A DNA stretch of 64,000 nucleotides from Raphanus sativus (GCF_000801105.2 NC_079516.1:52497265-52561264), one strand, 5' to 3'. Numbered from the stretch's first letter, positions 28,417 through 39,760 are shown. The notes: generated by a model from the letters alone, not told the origin. Numbers and translations are program-made.

Positions 28417-28926
28417 GGCTCGTAAGGACGAGAAAAAATGTATCTAAGCTAAGGACGTCCTTAGCTTAATTGGACTTTTTTGATTTATTTTTGGCCAAAT
28501 AATGGCTAAGGACTTTTCTAAGATAGCCCGATAATAGTGCTCTAACCTCCACGTTTTCTCTTGTCAAAGTCCCAATTCAAGGGAGAGTAGTAGTATTGTT
28601 GAACTTTTCTTCTTAGACTGATCAAGTTAATATCAATACTATTAATTTTGGAACATGACCTATTGATTTTAGTTGGATCCATTTAAAAAAATATGAAACC
28701 TAAAAAAAATCCTTACATGCGTGTGTTGTATAACTGCTATAATCTAAATAACTGCTTATGCTCTATGCGTGTATACCATGGGTGTTTCACTGTTTTGTCG
28801 GGATTATAGCAGTTATAGAGAAAAAACCTTAGATCAGGGAATCATTACAAAAAATATTAATTTTTGAATATTAATTTTTGAATATTAATTTTTAAAAGTT
28901 AATTCTTCAAATATCTACACAAACAA

Positions 28927-29460
28927 TCTATTAAAAGAGAATCATTAAAAAAAATCTGATTAAAAAAATTGTTGGACCCTTTCACTAACTAATTATTTTT
29001 GGTCCAAGTATTTTAAAATACAGAAATTAAAAAATAATAATTTAAAATTTAAATCATGTATAATTTTTTTATTATATATACTTTATAGTAATTAAAATAA
29101 ATAATGATTTTTAAAATATGTATATAACCCGAGGATAACCACAAAATTAAGCGGAACGGATGCGGATACAAAATTATTTGTTTGCGGGTTGTACGGGTCA
29201 TATTTTTAACCAAAAACAAAATTTAAACCCCGTGGATTGGCGGGTCAGCAGGCGAGTTCGACCCGTAATCCAGCCTTAACCGTGTATATACCAGATTAAT
29301 TTTTAAATTGCTATTATTTAATAAAATACATTTTGATTTAAATTTATACACAAATAAAATTACAAAAATACAAATATAATCAGAAAGAAAAAACAAATAT
29401 CAAAAGTTAAATTTAAAATAAAAAATATACCCGCCCTTTCAAGGACGGGTCAAAATCTAG
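28927..29460 (+). mobile_element. non-autonomous Helitron
   Basis: The 5' end is TCTATTAAAAGAGAATC after a host A. The 3' end is a hairpin (CCCGCCCT-TTCA-AGGACGGG, 29430-29449, one mismatch), then TCAAAAT and terminal CTAG, followed by host T at 29461. This is the Helitron structure (TC start, hairpin, CTRR end, insertion between A and T, no duplication). No Rep/helicase coding. Confidence 0.75.
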
Positions 29461-29712
29461 TATATCTTTAAAACTCAACAGTCAAACATAGTAATATATT
29501 TTCTTTATTTCACGTACCTTGTCGAATCAAAATTTGGTGTGTTTTGGTTAGTCAACAACTTACTACTGAACTAAACACAATCCATTCATTAATAATTTCA
29601 TAACCAAACGTTCTAACCCCATTAAACCAAAAATATCTTTCTATATATTTATAACCAAAGCTTTTCCCTCCACGCCACCTTCAATATCATTCATCGATCA
29701 TCATCACACACC
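29461..29712 (+). promoter_or_regulatory. promoter of the metalloproteinase gene
   Basis: The Helitron 3' end lies only 252 bases before the start codon. A TATA-like stretch TATATATTTATAA begins at 29642, about 70 bases before the ATG. Confidence 0.5.
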
Positions 29713-30726
29713 ATGCGTCATCATCCATACAAACGCAAACCCATCACCGTCTTCTCCTTCTTCTTTCTTATCTATCTCAATCTCCACAGCCCACAGACCA
29801 TAGAAGCTCGAAACCCATCTCAGTTCACTATTAACCCGTCCCGGCATAACGTCAATATACCGGAAATAAAACGTCACCTTCACCGGTTCGGTTACCTCCA
29901 ACGCAACAACGTCTCGTTTGAGCAAGCTCTCTCACGTTACCAGAAAAACCTCGGTCTACCGATAACCGGGAAACCAGATTCCGACACGTTGTCACACGTT
30001 CGGTTACCAAGATGCGGATTCCCCGATGACGTGGACTCCAAAACGATGGCGTTTCATACAAAACAAAAATACGTGTATTTCCCCGGAAGGCCCAGGTGGA
30101 CGAGAGACATCCCACTGCAGCTCACGTACGCCTTCTCGCAGGAGAACCTCACCCCTTATCTAACACCAACGCAAATTCAGCGCGTGTTCCGACGCGCTTT
30201 CGCCAAGTGGGCCTCGGTGATCCCCGTCAGCTTCGTCGAGACGGAGGACTACGAAATCGCCGACATCAAAATCGGATTCTTCGCCGGAGATCACGGCGAC
30301 GGAGAGCCGTTCGACGGCGTTTTAGGCGTGTTGGCGCACACTTTCTCTCCCGAGAACGGTAGGCTTCATCTAGACAAAGCGGAGACGTGGGCCGTCGATT
30401 TCCACGAGCAGAAATCAACGGTGGCCGTCGATCTGGAGTCAGTTGCTGTGCACGAGATAGGTCACGTGCTTGGGCTGGGCCATAGCTCGGTGAAAGACGC
30501 GGCTATGTACCCAACTTTAAAGCCCAGAAGTAAGAAAGTGGATTTGAATGTTGATGATGTCGTTGGAGTACAGTCTTTGTACGGAACCAACCCAAATTTC
30601 AACTTAAGTAGTTTGCTCGCGTCGGAGACTTCGACCAATGTAGCTGATGGCATGTTGGTTCGGTCTGAAGGAGTCATCTATTCAACTTTGGGTACTCTTC
30701 TCGTTCTGGGCTTTCTTAATCTTTAG
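29713..30726 (+). CDS. 4-MMP: matrix metalloproteinase (matrixin), GPI-anchored type
   Basis: Intronless gene of 337 codons, as usual for plant matrixins. A basic start and hydrophobic core (MRHHPYKRKPITVFSFFFLI) form a secretion signal. A propeptide with a peptidoglycan-binding-like fold (IKRHLHRFGYLQRNNVSFEQ) ends in the cysteine switch LPRCGFPDD (Cys about residue 101), which keeps the enzyme inactive until removal. The catalytic domain has HEIGHVLGLGHSS at residues 247-259 (three zinc His, catalytic Glu) and the Met-turn AAMYP. The C terminus is hydrophobic (GTLLVLGFLNL) after a Ser/Thr-rich stretch, predicting a GPI anchor on the outer plasma membrane. It is collinear with Arabidopsis At4-MMP. 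Confidence 0.92.
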   Translation: MRHHPYKRKPITVFSFFFLIYLNLHSPQTIEARNPSQFTINPSRHNVNIPEIKRHLHRFGYLQRNNVSFEQALSRYQKNLGLPITGKPDSDTLSHVRLPRCGFPDDVDSKTMAFHTKQKYVYFPGRPRWTRDIPLQLTYAFSQENLTPYLTPTQIQRVFRRAFAKWASVIPVSFVETEDYEIADIKIGFFAGDHGDGEPFDGVLGVLAHTFSPENGRLHLDKAETWAVDFHEQKSTVAVDLESVAVHEIGHVLGLGHSSVKDAAMYPTLKPRSKKVDLNVDDVVGVQSLYGTNPNFNLSSLLASETSTNVADGMLVRSEGVIYSTLGTLLVLGFLNL

Positions 30727-31411
30727 GTTCGTATAATAGACCCACAGATCGATTAATTCAATCTCAAAGTGTATAGGATCATCATAGATACATGGAATAC
30801 AATTAAGTCTTCTTTTTAAAAAAACTCAAGACTGTTGAGTGTATTTATATTTCTTATAAAATGGACACACAGCAGCAACGAGGCCCATTACAAATGGGTT
30901 AGGATACTAACGGCCCAGTAGATTGTGATGAGGCTAGCTAAAATGATACGTAATAGAATATTAACAAGCCGAAGAAGATTTAACTTTGTGGCCTATATTT
31001 TTCCAAGTATGGAAGAAGTAAACACCAAACACACTAGAGGATGCTAAGATCCATATAACCGGAAAATGACAAATAAACTTTAGATTTGTCTAGATGAATG
31101 CTGTAATGCTTGAGTAAATTATTTTGTAAAAGACTTGAATAGCTCCGACACAATTTCTTTGGATATCTATCTTCAATTGTCGCTGTCGCATTTAACACAA
31201 AGTAGGCTCCATAGCCGGTACGGTCTGGTTCTATCGCTTTCCTCTCTTCTCTATTAGTTTTTGGGTTGTTGGTTACATAAATCATAATAATTGAGGAATA
31301 TTTTATGATCAGGACACTACTGCTAATATGTCCCTTAAAATGAATAATAAAACTTGTTTTTATTTTCCTAACCAATCATTTTATATAAATATTTTGTTAC
31401 ATTATTTTTAT

Positions 31412-31428
31412 GGGGGGGGGGGGGGGGG
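31412..31428 (+). repeat. G17 homopolymer
   Basis: Seventeen consecutive G in otherwise AT-rich intergenic DNA. Exact length may be affected by sequencing. Confidence 0.8.
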
Positions 31429-31489
31429 ATGATATAAATATTTTAGTTATAACAGTACTTTTTGAGAATTTGACTAAAATCTTTTGGTC

Positions 31490-31761
31490 AATTCTCTCAA
31501 ATAACTTTTTTAAGTTTTTTCACAAAATATCTAAAAACAAAATGATCAAAATAATTATTTTAAAAAATATATATTTTTTATTTTTAAAAATTTGAACGCA
31601 TTTCTAAAATCTCATCCATTAACTCTAAACTTTAAATCTTAGATTAGTTAACCGAAATAAATACATAATGACCGTTCAATAAAATCCCTTTTGCTCATAG
31701 GACTCCTTGAAAAACTATTTTGTGAAAATAAACAAAAAAAATTATCTAAGGGAATTTCTCA
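31490..31761. mobile_element. AT-rich MITE-like dispersed repeat, copy 1
   Basis: It shares an ordered series of words with the copy at 57010: AAAATGATCAAAATAAT, TTTTTATTTTTAAAAATTTG, AACTCTAAACT, AGTTAACC, TCCTTGAAAAACTATTTTGT and AAAATAAAC. Its two ends are related in inverted orientation (CACAAAATA motifs facing each other), suggesting a terminal inverted repeat element, perhaps Mutator-like. No coding sequence. Confidence 0.6.
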
Positions 31762-34518
31762 AATCTTTTCTAGTGCAGTTTTTTCTCATAACTAAATCAT
31801 CATACCCATGAAAATGAAATGATCAGATATCTTAAATGATTCCCAAACGTTTGGGGGCTAGAATGAATATATAATTCATTTGAGAAATTGTATATATTGC
31901 GGAACAGCTAACTATCTTTTGTTCTGTCACAGTTATATATACCTTATATTATTTTTGATATTTACGCTATTTTCTACTTCTTCTTCTAGTTATCCATTTA
32001 AGTCATCGACTTATTAATTCTTATCGCTGACGCTGGATACAGTAAAAAAAACTCTTATCGCTGGGTAGAGAGTTATTATATCTCTCTAGTTAGGTACGTA
32101 ATGGTGAATAAATGCAAGTCTCTAGAATTGAAAACGTTAAACCAGTTGTCAATTGACATACCATTCTTGGGTGTTGCTTGAGAATGTGGACAAGAGATAA
32201 TGTATGTAAATATAAAGGTTGTATTCTTTTCTTTTGTGTATATGTAGTAAATACTTATTTACTAATAACCCTTAGAAATATTAAAGAAGGGGACAAGAGG
32301 GATAAAGGGAGAGCATATGGTCTATCATTTTGCATGTTATTCGTCAGAATGGATTATTATCTAAACAAAAAAGAAAGGTGTCTTCTTTTCTTTTATATTT
32401 ATACGTAACTTTTTCTTCTACAATTGACTTTAAAAAAAGACTAGTGTTGTTGTGAAAAAAAAAACTCATATAATAACATTCGGTGTCATTATGGGCACAT
32501 GAGGCCGCACGTGTTCTTGCTGTTTACTTTGGGATCACCGTCCTCTGTCACGTCACGTGATTCAAGAAAACAAAAAATCAAAAGAATAAACCAAAAAAAG
32601 CTTTAATACTAGTATTATAATGTTAATAATGACATATATTTTCATAGTTACATGTAAAATAATATTAATATATGCGAGTTAGGAGCGTTCTCATCAGTGG
32701 TCACTTGCTTACTCCCACTACTAGAGTTACGAGACCACAACATTCGGAGGGCACCAAAACAGTATGTAAAAAATCTTCTTAAAATATATGACCAAAACAA
32801 GAGACTCTGATTGAGGAAGAGGGACTAACGAGAAGATTGTTCCACTGCCCACCGTACGTTGTTGTACTTTGATTATAATAACTTTTCCCTCTTTCTCTAT
32901 CTTCTTATTTTTAGAAAAATATAAATAATACTTTACTGCAGCAAATATCTAATTTTGCTTCGTAAATTATGATGTAAATAGTTATAAAAAGGTTGTAACA
33001 TGGGAATGTACCGTGTTCTAAAATAAACCCTTCTGCACCAAGAAGAACGTGCCAGCTGGAAAAGACACTGTCGGTAGTAAGTGAAGATTAATTAAATAAA
33101 TAGTACTAGTAAAAAACAAATACTATCTCATATGGGTACCTCTCCTTCCGTGCCATCGTAATTAATTAATGCTGAATGTGCAGTGGGGTTGAGACCTTGT
33201 GGAGAATCACTTATTAGTTAGTCACGAATTATAAGAAAATTAGTTACTAACTGATTTCACATTCAAATATTTTGTTTTCTGATAAACCCTAGCAAGCTCA
33301 CACGACACGGTCCGTTTCTTGCTCCCTCTCTATAATATTTTATTTAGTTTTGTGTAGATAATTAAAATATGGGGAATACACTAATTAATCTTTCCTGAAA
33401 ATCGATAATTACTATGCTTTGTAGGGAAAATGAAAGTTATATCTCAAATTCAAACTCATAAAATTCATATGGTACATATGCAGAGTCAAATGGTTAATTA
33501 TTCTAAATACTCTTTTGTCTTTTTCACCACTATATTATTCTTTCTTCTTTTGTAACTTGTATGGCCCCCACATGCAAGAACGTGGCTAGATGACTTTTTC
33601 TTTACTGATTCATTTATTTATTTTCGTGAAAGATGAAAATAATTTTATCTTTAGAACTAGTATGGATAGGTCAAGAACTAAAATTGTCGGCACGTACCAT
33701 AAAGCATGTGTTATACCTGCATATAGCTGAGAAAAAAAACTAAGAGGGTGGTTGAACAAAAAAAAAAACTAAGAGGGAAATATTAAGGTTAATCAATAGA
33801 TTATCCGCCGAACATCACAACTCTCTCACTCGTAAAATTTAATAATTCAGATTAATTGGCCTTCTTACATTATTCGCCTGGCATACGATTAATAGTGGAA
33901 GTGACATTTAATTTATTTCATAATTTTGTGTTTCGGTGTATGTACCTTAATTAGTTCCTTGGACAATGCGCATATTTTTATTTTATTTTTGGACATAAGC
34001 CGAGCAAATTGCCAAATCTAATTAGATATGTATCAAATAACTCTTGTTACAATTTTTTTTAAAACAAATTTACCCGCAAAAAAAATATATAACAAGCGAT
34101 TTGGTAGCCAAATTAATCGATAGCAATGTTTCATATACGGATGCGTATATTTATCATTTACTCGAAAGGAAAAGAACACTGGGAATATATGACCCACTAC
34201 ATATAATACGTACATAATATACACTAGTACAGAAGCAGTGAAAGAGACGTATATATGATGGCTGAGAACATTTTGTCTAGTAAGAAGAAAACAAAATATG
34301 AGATTATCAAATGCAGTTTTTTTTACAACAGAATTAGATTAGTTTTTTGAAGAAACTTGATTGAAAAATGGTTTATTATGTTTCTATAAAAAGCGGTGTA
34401 TCTATAAATTAAGAAATACAAGTTCTTATAAATGATTCCGATTTTTTACAAAACTATAAAACCAATGATGATAGTTTGTGTCTTTTCAATAAAAAAATGA
34501 TGATCGTTTGTGATGTTA

Positions 34519-34728
34519 GAGCATCTCTAACCCCACTCCATAATTTACTTCAAAATTGAGAATGGAGTTGGAAATGGAGTGGAAAATGGAGTGATGACCA
34601 AAAAATAAAAGCATTACTTTATAAATGGAGTAATATTTTTATTTTTTGGTCATCACTCCATTTTCCACTTCATTTCCAACTCCATTCTCAATTTTGGAAT
34701 AAAATATGGAATGGGGTTGAAGATGCCC
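34519..34728. mobile_element. Tourist-like (PIF/Harbinger) MITE with long hairpin
   Basis: Left end GAGCATCTCTAACCCCACTC; right end, in reverse complement, GGGCATCTTCAACCCCATTC. TTA flanks both sides (34516-34518, 34729-34731). Almost the whole 210 bp is one inverted repeat: TGGAGTGATGACCAAAAAAT on the left is matched by its complement on the right. No coding capacity. Confidence 0.88.
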
Positions 34729-35847
34729 TTAAGAACAACAATTTATTTTCATCACCAGAGGTATCTCCAACTTGGATTTATATGGAAGTCTATTGACTTC
34801 AGATAACAAGAAAACAAATTCGAATTAACAATAACTTTCTGTATTTTATAAAAGGAGTTTAACATTTTTGTTACAGAGAAAGACAAAGTGTTATTTTAGA
34901 ACTCTAATGTGATTTACACATATTTTAAGTTTAGCATTAAATATAAAATACATATATTTTACAAATAGTTTTATTTATCTCAAACATTATTGGTTAAATA
35001 AGTATAATTATTAAAAATAAATACATTTTAATCTATTACTATTCTATGTGTGAATGTCAAAATGACCACCAATCATAAAATAGAGAGAGTGTTTTTTTTT
35101 TTTTATCTAAATGCTTTCATTAATATTGGATTGGAAATACAAAAAATATCTACACGTAATTTGCTATTTGCTCCGGCGTCCACTTGAATTGAATTGACTA
35201 CGTACAATTATATTCCAGTCCACTTGATTGAATCATCCGTCGTCTAATCTCCAAAACGCAGCAACAAAGCATTTTCCCAATACACCATTAATATAGTTGC
35301 TGAAAGCATATACTATAATCTAACGTATTATATGATGGCTTAGTTAATTTTATTTTAAATGAAATCACGAGAGAGAAACATATGAAAACATACAAAATGA
35401 ACTATTCAACTACTAACTTTTTCCAAAAATTAACTCATCATGTGAGTATTAAAGCTCGAATTTATATTACAAAACTTTTATCGGTTAATATTATATCACC
35501 AATTCACCATGATCAACACTCTCGTATCAGATATCAAGAATATATATAAAACTGATAAATATTGTGGTGAGCCGCACAATAAACATCTGCAAATTCATAT
35601 AGTTTTGTGATACTTACCGATTGTATAAATTTTATCCGTGTTATCCGTGTAGTAATTTTTTGGGCACATTCTCCGTGTAGTATTTGTTTGAACATTTGAA
35701 TAGCTAAACAGCAAATGCATAGTGTTTATTAATTTTTGGATGATAAATAATTATTTAAAAAAAGAAAAGAAATGAGAAGTGAATAGGTTGAGTCGGTCAC
35801 TCACGGTGCATGGTCACTCTCTCTGCACGTTCTCTTGCCCTCTTCTC

Positions 35848-35869
35848 CTCTCTCTCTCTCTCTCTCTCT
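35848..35869 (+). repeat. CT microsatellite in the GATA2 leader/promoter
   Basis: A CT-dinucleotide run about 110-130 bases before the GATA2 start codon, a (GA)n-type element often found in plant 5' leaders of regulatory genes. Confidence 0.75.
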
Positions 35870-35979
35870 TGCATTATCTCTTCCTATTAAAGACACTAAC
35901 CAGTCCTGTAGAAGAGAGTGAGAAAGAGACAGAGTCAGAGTTTGTAAGAGAGTCTTCCATCAACCATCCTAACTAAACA

Positions 35980-37079
35980 ATGGACCTTTATGGTTTATCT
36001 TCACCAGACATGCTTCGAATTGATGACCTTCTTGATTTCTCCAACGAAGATATCTTCTCCGCTTCATCCTCCACTTCCACCGCCGCTACTTCCTCCTCCT
36101 CTTTCCCTCCCCCTCAAAACCCTAACTTCCACCACCACCATCTCCCTTCCTCCGCCGATCATTCCTTCCTCCACGACATATGCGTTCCGGTATGCACTCT
36201 TCTCCGTTTCAATCTAAAAGTTGTTTAAAAAAATTTCACATAAATTAGAAATTTGGTTTTTTTTTCGTCAAAAGGCCATTCATTTAGAAAATTGGTTTAA
36301 AATGTTCAGTTTTACCATAACTAACTATTAAAATTATATTATATGTTTTAATATATATATAGAGGTAAAATTCTATTGAAAAAAAACTGATTGAAAACAA
36401 TTTTGATTTTTTTTTAAAAAAAAAATTAATCTAATTATGAAACGAATATTGCTTCTAGAGGTTGATATTTAATTTTGTGTAGTTTCATTTATTTTAACGT
36501 TTGTGTGTGCAGAGTGACGATGCTGCTCACCTTGAATGGCTCTCGCAGTTCGTCGACGACTCCTTTGCCGATTTTCCGGCGAACCCATTGGGAGGAACAA
36601 TGACTTCGGTCAAAACCGAAACCTCGTTTCCCGGGAAACCAAGAAGCAAAAGATCAAGAGCTCCAGCTGCTTTTGCCGGAACATGGGCACCCATGCCGGA
36701 GTATGACCAGCAGGTTCATGTCACCGGGAAGTCCAAGCCTAAGAAAGAGCAATCCAGCGGAGGAGGAAGACATCATCAGTCCACAGCGGAGACAGCTGAA
36801 GGAGGGATGAGGAGATGCACACACTGTGCTTCGGACAAGACACCACAGTGGAGGACAGGACCACTGGGGCCTAAGACGCTGTGTAATGCCTGTGGAGTCC
36901 GGTTTAAATCCGGTAGGCTTGTACCGGAATACAGACCGGCTTCGAGTCCTACTTTTGTTTTGACTCAGCATTCCAACTCTCACCGCAAAGTGATGGAGCT
37001 TCGACGGCAGAAGGAGGTTATGAGACAACCACAGCACGTCCCACTTCACCACCATCACCACCACCATCCTCCGTTTTAG
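35980..37079 (+). CDS. GATA2: GATA-type zinc finger transcription factor
   Basis: Two exons (35980-36189 and 36513-37079), 258 residues. The start is [20 protein letters not shown], an acidic N-terminal region typical of subfamily I. Exon 2 has [16 protein letters not shown], a basic patch [14 protein letters not shown], and one GATA finger of the plant C-x2-C-x18-C-x2-C type (CTHC ... CNAC, about 36817-36893) followed by [20 protein letters not shown]. The tail is a His run ([11 protein letters not shown]). Family role: nuclear factor binding GATA sites in light-regulated promoters; Arabidopsis GATA2 links brassinosteroid and light signals. The coding sequence is intact. Confidence 0.93.
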
Positions 37080-37230
37080 TCCGACGTCACTTTTCTTTTT
37101 TTTTGTTCTTCTTGGGGGTTGGGTTTGGGGGAGTCACGTGATGATGACGTGTAGCGGCCCTAGCGGCGTTGATCACGTGACCGACGTCGACGGGAGCGTA
37201 AAACTAGTGTGTTAAATCGAACTCTGCTAA
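37080..37230 (+). promoter_or_regulatory. GATA2 3' flank with paired G-box palindromes
   Basis: GTCACGTGAT at 37133-37142 and ATCACGTGAC at 37172-37181 are exact inverted copies around a GC-rich spacer that itself repeats AGCGGC. Each contains the palindrome TCACGTGA. The pair could form a stem in RNA, or be two bZIP/bHLH binding sites in DNA. Position suggests the 3' UTR. Confidence 0.55.
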
Positions 37231-38888
37231 ACTCAACCTCATTAAATTGTTAATTACTACACATTTTAAAACTTTATTCTACCTTTTCTTCTACGTTATT
37301 ATATAATCCTTATTTTTCTTTAGAGAAGAGAACAATTCGTTAACAAGTAAAATAAATATTTTTTTAAAAAAACAAGTAAAGTAAACAATTACAAGTGATT
37401 AAAATCATTTACTGGAGATAAAACTAGAAAAGGCTACATTAATTTCCACTTACACTAAACGACGTCAGCGTTCAGAGTTTAATATATTATCTACTTGCAC
37501 ACTTCTTGTGACTTTACGTTTCCATCAGAATTGTTTAAATACGAACCAAAATAAATGATCTTTGACCTAGTGACTGAATGAATTTAGGCATTACATGTTC
37601 TGTATCACTGTATGGTTTAACTAAGCTGGTCGTGTTAGATTTTACTTTAGTTTGATAATTCTTTTGCTAAATACATTCTCATTGCTGGATCATCAACCTG
37701 TGTTGGTAACTAATAAGTAATAGCCAAAGAACCAAAACACTTTAAGATAACAAAAAAAATTACACATTTGTCATTTGACACCAAACAAAACAATAAAAAA
37801 AGTCTTAATCCTATTTTAGACATTTGTTATTCTGTGATTTTGCTCCGCCATCTACCCATGAGAAATCAAATCTGTAACTACAAAATGGGGTTTGATTTTC
37901 CTCATAGGGAGATACCATAGTTGCTGATCTTGTTCACTTCCTTTGTCAAAGCGTTTCTCTCTGGATTTATTTCAGAAGACCGTGAACAATGAGATAACTA
38001 GTTCAGAGCTCCTATATTAGTAAACTTACTTGAGAACCGAGGGCAGTTCTTTAATTACATCTTTCTGCCGATCCACTCAATAAAAGTTACATACGGAGTT
38101 GTGTGTTCGAAAACCTGAGCTCTTTTCATTTTCATACTAATGCATGACATTCTACTTCCAAATAAAGGGATGTTGAAGCAAACCAGCAAACGAGAAGTAT
38201 AGCTAACTTAATGCATATATATGAATATTTTACTCCACAAACGGTAACAACATCATGTTGGAAAGAACAACTCTTGAAGCAATAGAAAAGGCTTACCTCT
38301 AACTTGTCACTTTGGGCTTTAAGACGATCCATTAATTGTCTTTAAGGCTCTTTTACTCTAATACCTGCTCTAGGTAGCAAAGCCCGAATACCAAAATATA
38401 ATGTCAGGAGTCAGGACTAAAAAACTAAGTTCAACTACAAGCCTATCAAGCAGACAAGCTTATACATTCAACAATGCTGTAAACACTGACCGCTTTGCTT
38501 AAGAACATGCTTAAAGTATTGTAATATACAAATCTTGTCGCATCTGCAAACAAACATAGCCAGTTACTAAAACATGGTATAGGTCAAAACACCATATGCT
38601 CGTAAACGCTATACACAAAGCTTCAGACGGATGAACAAATCATTGTGGAGTATGCTTACGATTGTTCGGCTTGTATGTCATTCTTTAAATTTTGTTCATG
38701 TATACTTTTAATAATAATTATATCTCAGAATATGTGAGATGTATATAACTGTGGGAAGAATATCAAGAAACTGGAACTTTTTTTTATAGATAGTCTCTCA
38801 CAAAATTGAAAACATAAGAGTTGAAACCACTGTCTAATAACTCTGGACACTAGCAATCACTTGGGTGTACTTAAACTCTCTAGTCTCA
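37231..38888. other. intergenic region with a possible relict gene
   Basis: Apart from the relict described at 37900-38340, this stretch is AT-rich with no transposon ends that I can place. The final part (about 38700-38888) should be the 3' UTR of the minus-strand Sec61-beta gene. Confidence 0.45.
37900..38340 (-). pseudogene. possible 3' exons of a small coiled-coil gene, 5' part missing
   Basis: On the minus strand three short exon-like pieces occur in order. One codes LMDRLKAQSDKLE before GTAAGC (about 38294-38335), one codes KDVIKELPSVL after CGGCAG and before GTAAGT (about 38034-38069), and one codes SSEINPERNALTKEVNKISN plus YGISL and a stop (about 37905-37985). The mix of Lys/Glu/Leu helix and plausible splice sites suggests real coding history. 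I found no convincing upstream exons. An uncharacterised gene (AT2G45060) lies at this place in Arabidopsis, from memory, so this may be its decayed 3' end. Confidence 0.35.
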
Positions 38889-39134
38889 TCACTTGACAAA
38901 GTAGAGCTTGCCCATGACATGAAGGACAGCGACGAAAGCAATGAAACCAATGCTCATGACAAGGACAACATTAGGGGAGATCTTGAGACCAGGTGCGTCA
39001 TCCGTGTAGAACTGAAGCATAGATCCTGCAGCACCGCCACCACCAGAGGCTCCTCCACTTCCGCTAGGCTTCCTCCTACGCATGCTAGCTGCTGCAGCTG
39101 CACTTCCTCTCTGTGGAGCTCCACTTCCCACCAT
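38889..39134 (-). CDS. Sec61 translocon beta subunit
   Basis: Short gene of 81 residues: [20 protein letters not shown], a Gly/Ser-rich cytosolic stretch, the conserved [20 protein letters not shown], then one tail-anchor membrane segment ([20 protein letters not shown]) ending LYFVK. This is the full family length. It is the tail-anchored beta subunit of the ER protein-conducting channel. An in-frame upstream ATG at 39185 would add 17 charged residues and is not preferred, because the leader contains an acceptor (GTCTTCAG) near 39176. A 5'-UTR intron probably runs from there to about 39673 (AGGCGATTCAG/GTGAGT). Confidence 0.93.
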   Translation of the reverse strand: MVGSGAPQRGSAAAAASMRRRKPSGSGGASGGGGAAGSMLQFYTDDAPGLKISPNVVLVMSIGFIAFVAVLHVMGKLYFVK

Positions 39135-39760
39135 CCTTCTCTTCTCTTCTCTTCTCTTCTCTTGTTTAGCTAACTGAAGACACACGTGCGTAAGAAGTTA
39201 CAATTAATCACTTTCCCTGATTAGTAATTCAAAACTAAATAAAAAAATGTTAAAAAGAAAATGAGAAATCTAAACGCTATGAATTGTTCATCTAATTGCA
39301 ACCGGTTCAAAACACCAATGATTCTAATTTCAAAAATACGAGCGACCGTTCAACAAATCCAATGGTGAAACAACATTCTCAAACCCCTCCCCCCCCCCCC
39401 CCCCTCCCCCAGCGAATCGATGAAACCTAGAATGGATTCAAAGGCAAAATTTCAGATGATCACTGCAAAATTCGAATTCAAAATTGAAACCTATGTATAG
39501 CTATAAACCATGCGGAGATTCTACACTACTCTCTATCAGATCGCAAATCGTTAGATCAACGCGATTCTGGTTTTCAACATCGAGAGATCTCATCATCGGA
39601 TCTCAACCAAGAGATCTAAGGATTCCTCAATCACACAGTCGCAGCAACAAAATCAAAATAAAATAAAAACTCACCTGAATCGCCTTCTGATGTCGACGAT
39701 GAACGATGACGCGGAGATGTTCGGATCTTTTAGGAGTTTGACCCGACTCTGGCCTTTTTA
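39135..39760 (-). promoter_or_regulatory. Sec61-beta leader, 5'-UTR intron and promoter
   Basis: A direct TCTTC array (about 39140-39165) lies in the leader. The likely 5'-UTR intron spans about 39176-39673 and contains a C-rich run (39384-39410, fifteen or more C in a row). The first leader exon and promoter lie to the right. Confidence 0.5.

Larger units (their letters stand above)
26649..28542 (-). mobile_element. PIF/Harbinger-type element carrying captured host gene fragments (Pack-type)
   Basis: The ends start GAGCAACCTCATTGG (left) and, in reverse complement, GAGCACTATTATCGG (right). Both continue into related subterminal sequence with AAAAGTCCTTA and further TAAGGAC words. TAA flanks both ends (26646-26648 and 28543-28545), the 3-bp target duplication of PIF/Harbinger elements. 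The Tourist MITE at 34519 has similar ends (GAGCATCTC) and a TTA duplication. No transposase is present. The interior, read on the minus strand, holds exons from two unrelated host genes. A palindrome of 24 bases (28445-28468) lies inside the right end. Confidence 0.8.
30727..35979. other. 5.2-kb intergenic region with MITEs and the GATA2 promoter
   Basis: Very AT-rich. It holds a G17 run (31412-31428), an AT-rich MITE-like repeat (31490-31761), a Tourist-like MITE (34519-34728) and, near 32490-32570, a GC-richer patch with CACGTG-type boxes (GCACGTGTTC, GTCACGTCACGTGATTC). The last ~300 bases are the GATA2 promoter and leader with a long CT run. None of the short open frames looks like a gene. 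Confidence 0.55.

Noticed and set aside
32178..32408. 76-codon open frame in the MMP-GATA2 interval
   Set aside because: No similarity to any family I know; AT-rich intergenic sequence on both sides.
39140..39165. TCTTC array near the Sec61-beta start as a CRISPR-like or regulatory repeat
   Set aside because: It is a simple five-base leader repeat; no spacers or other structure.
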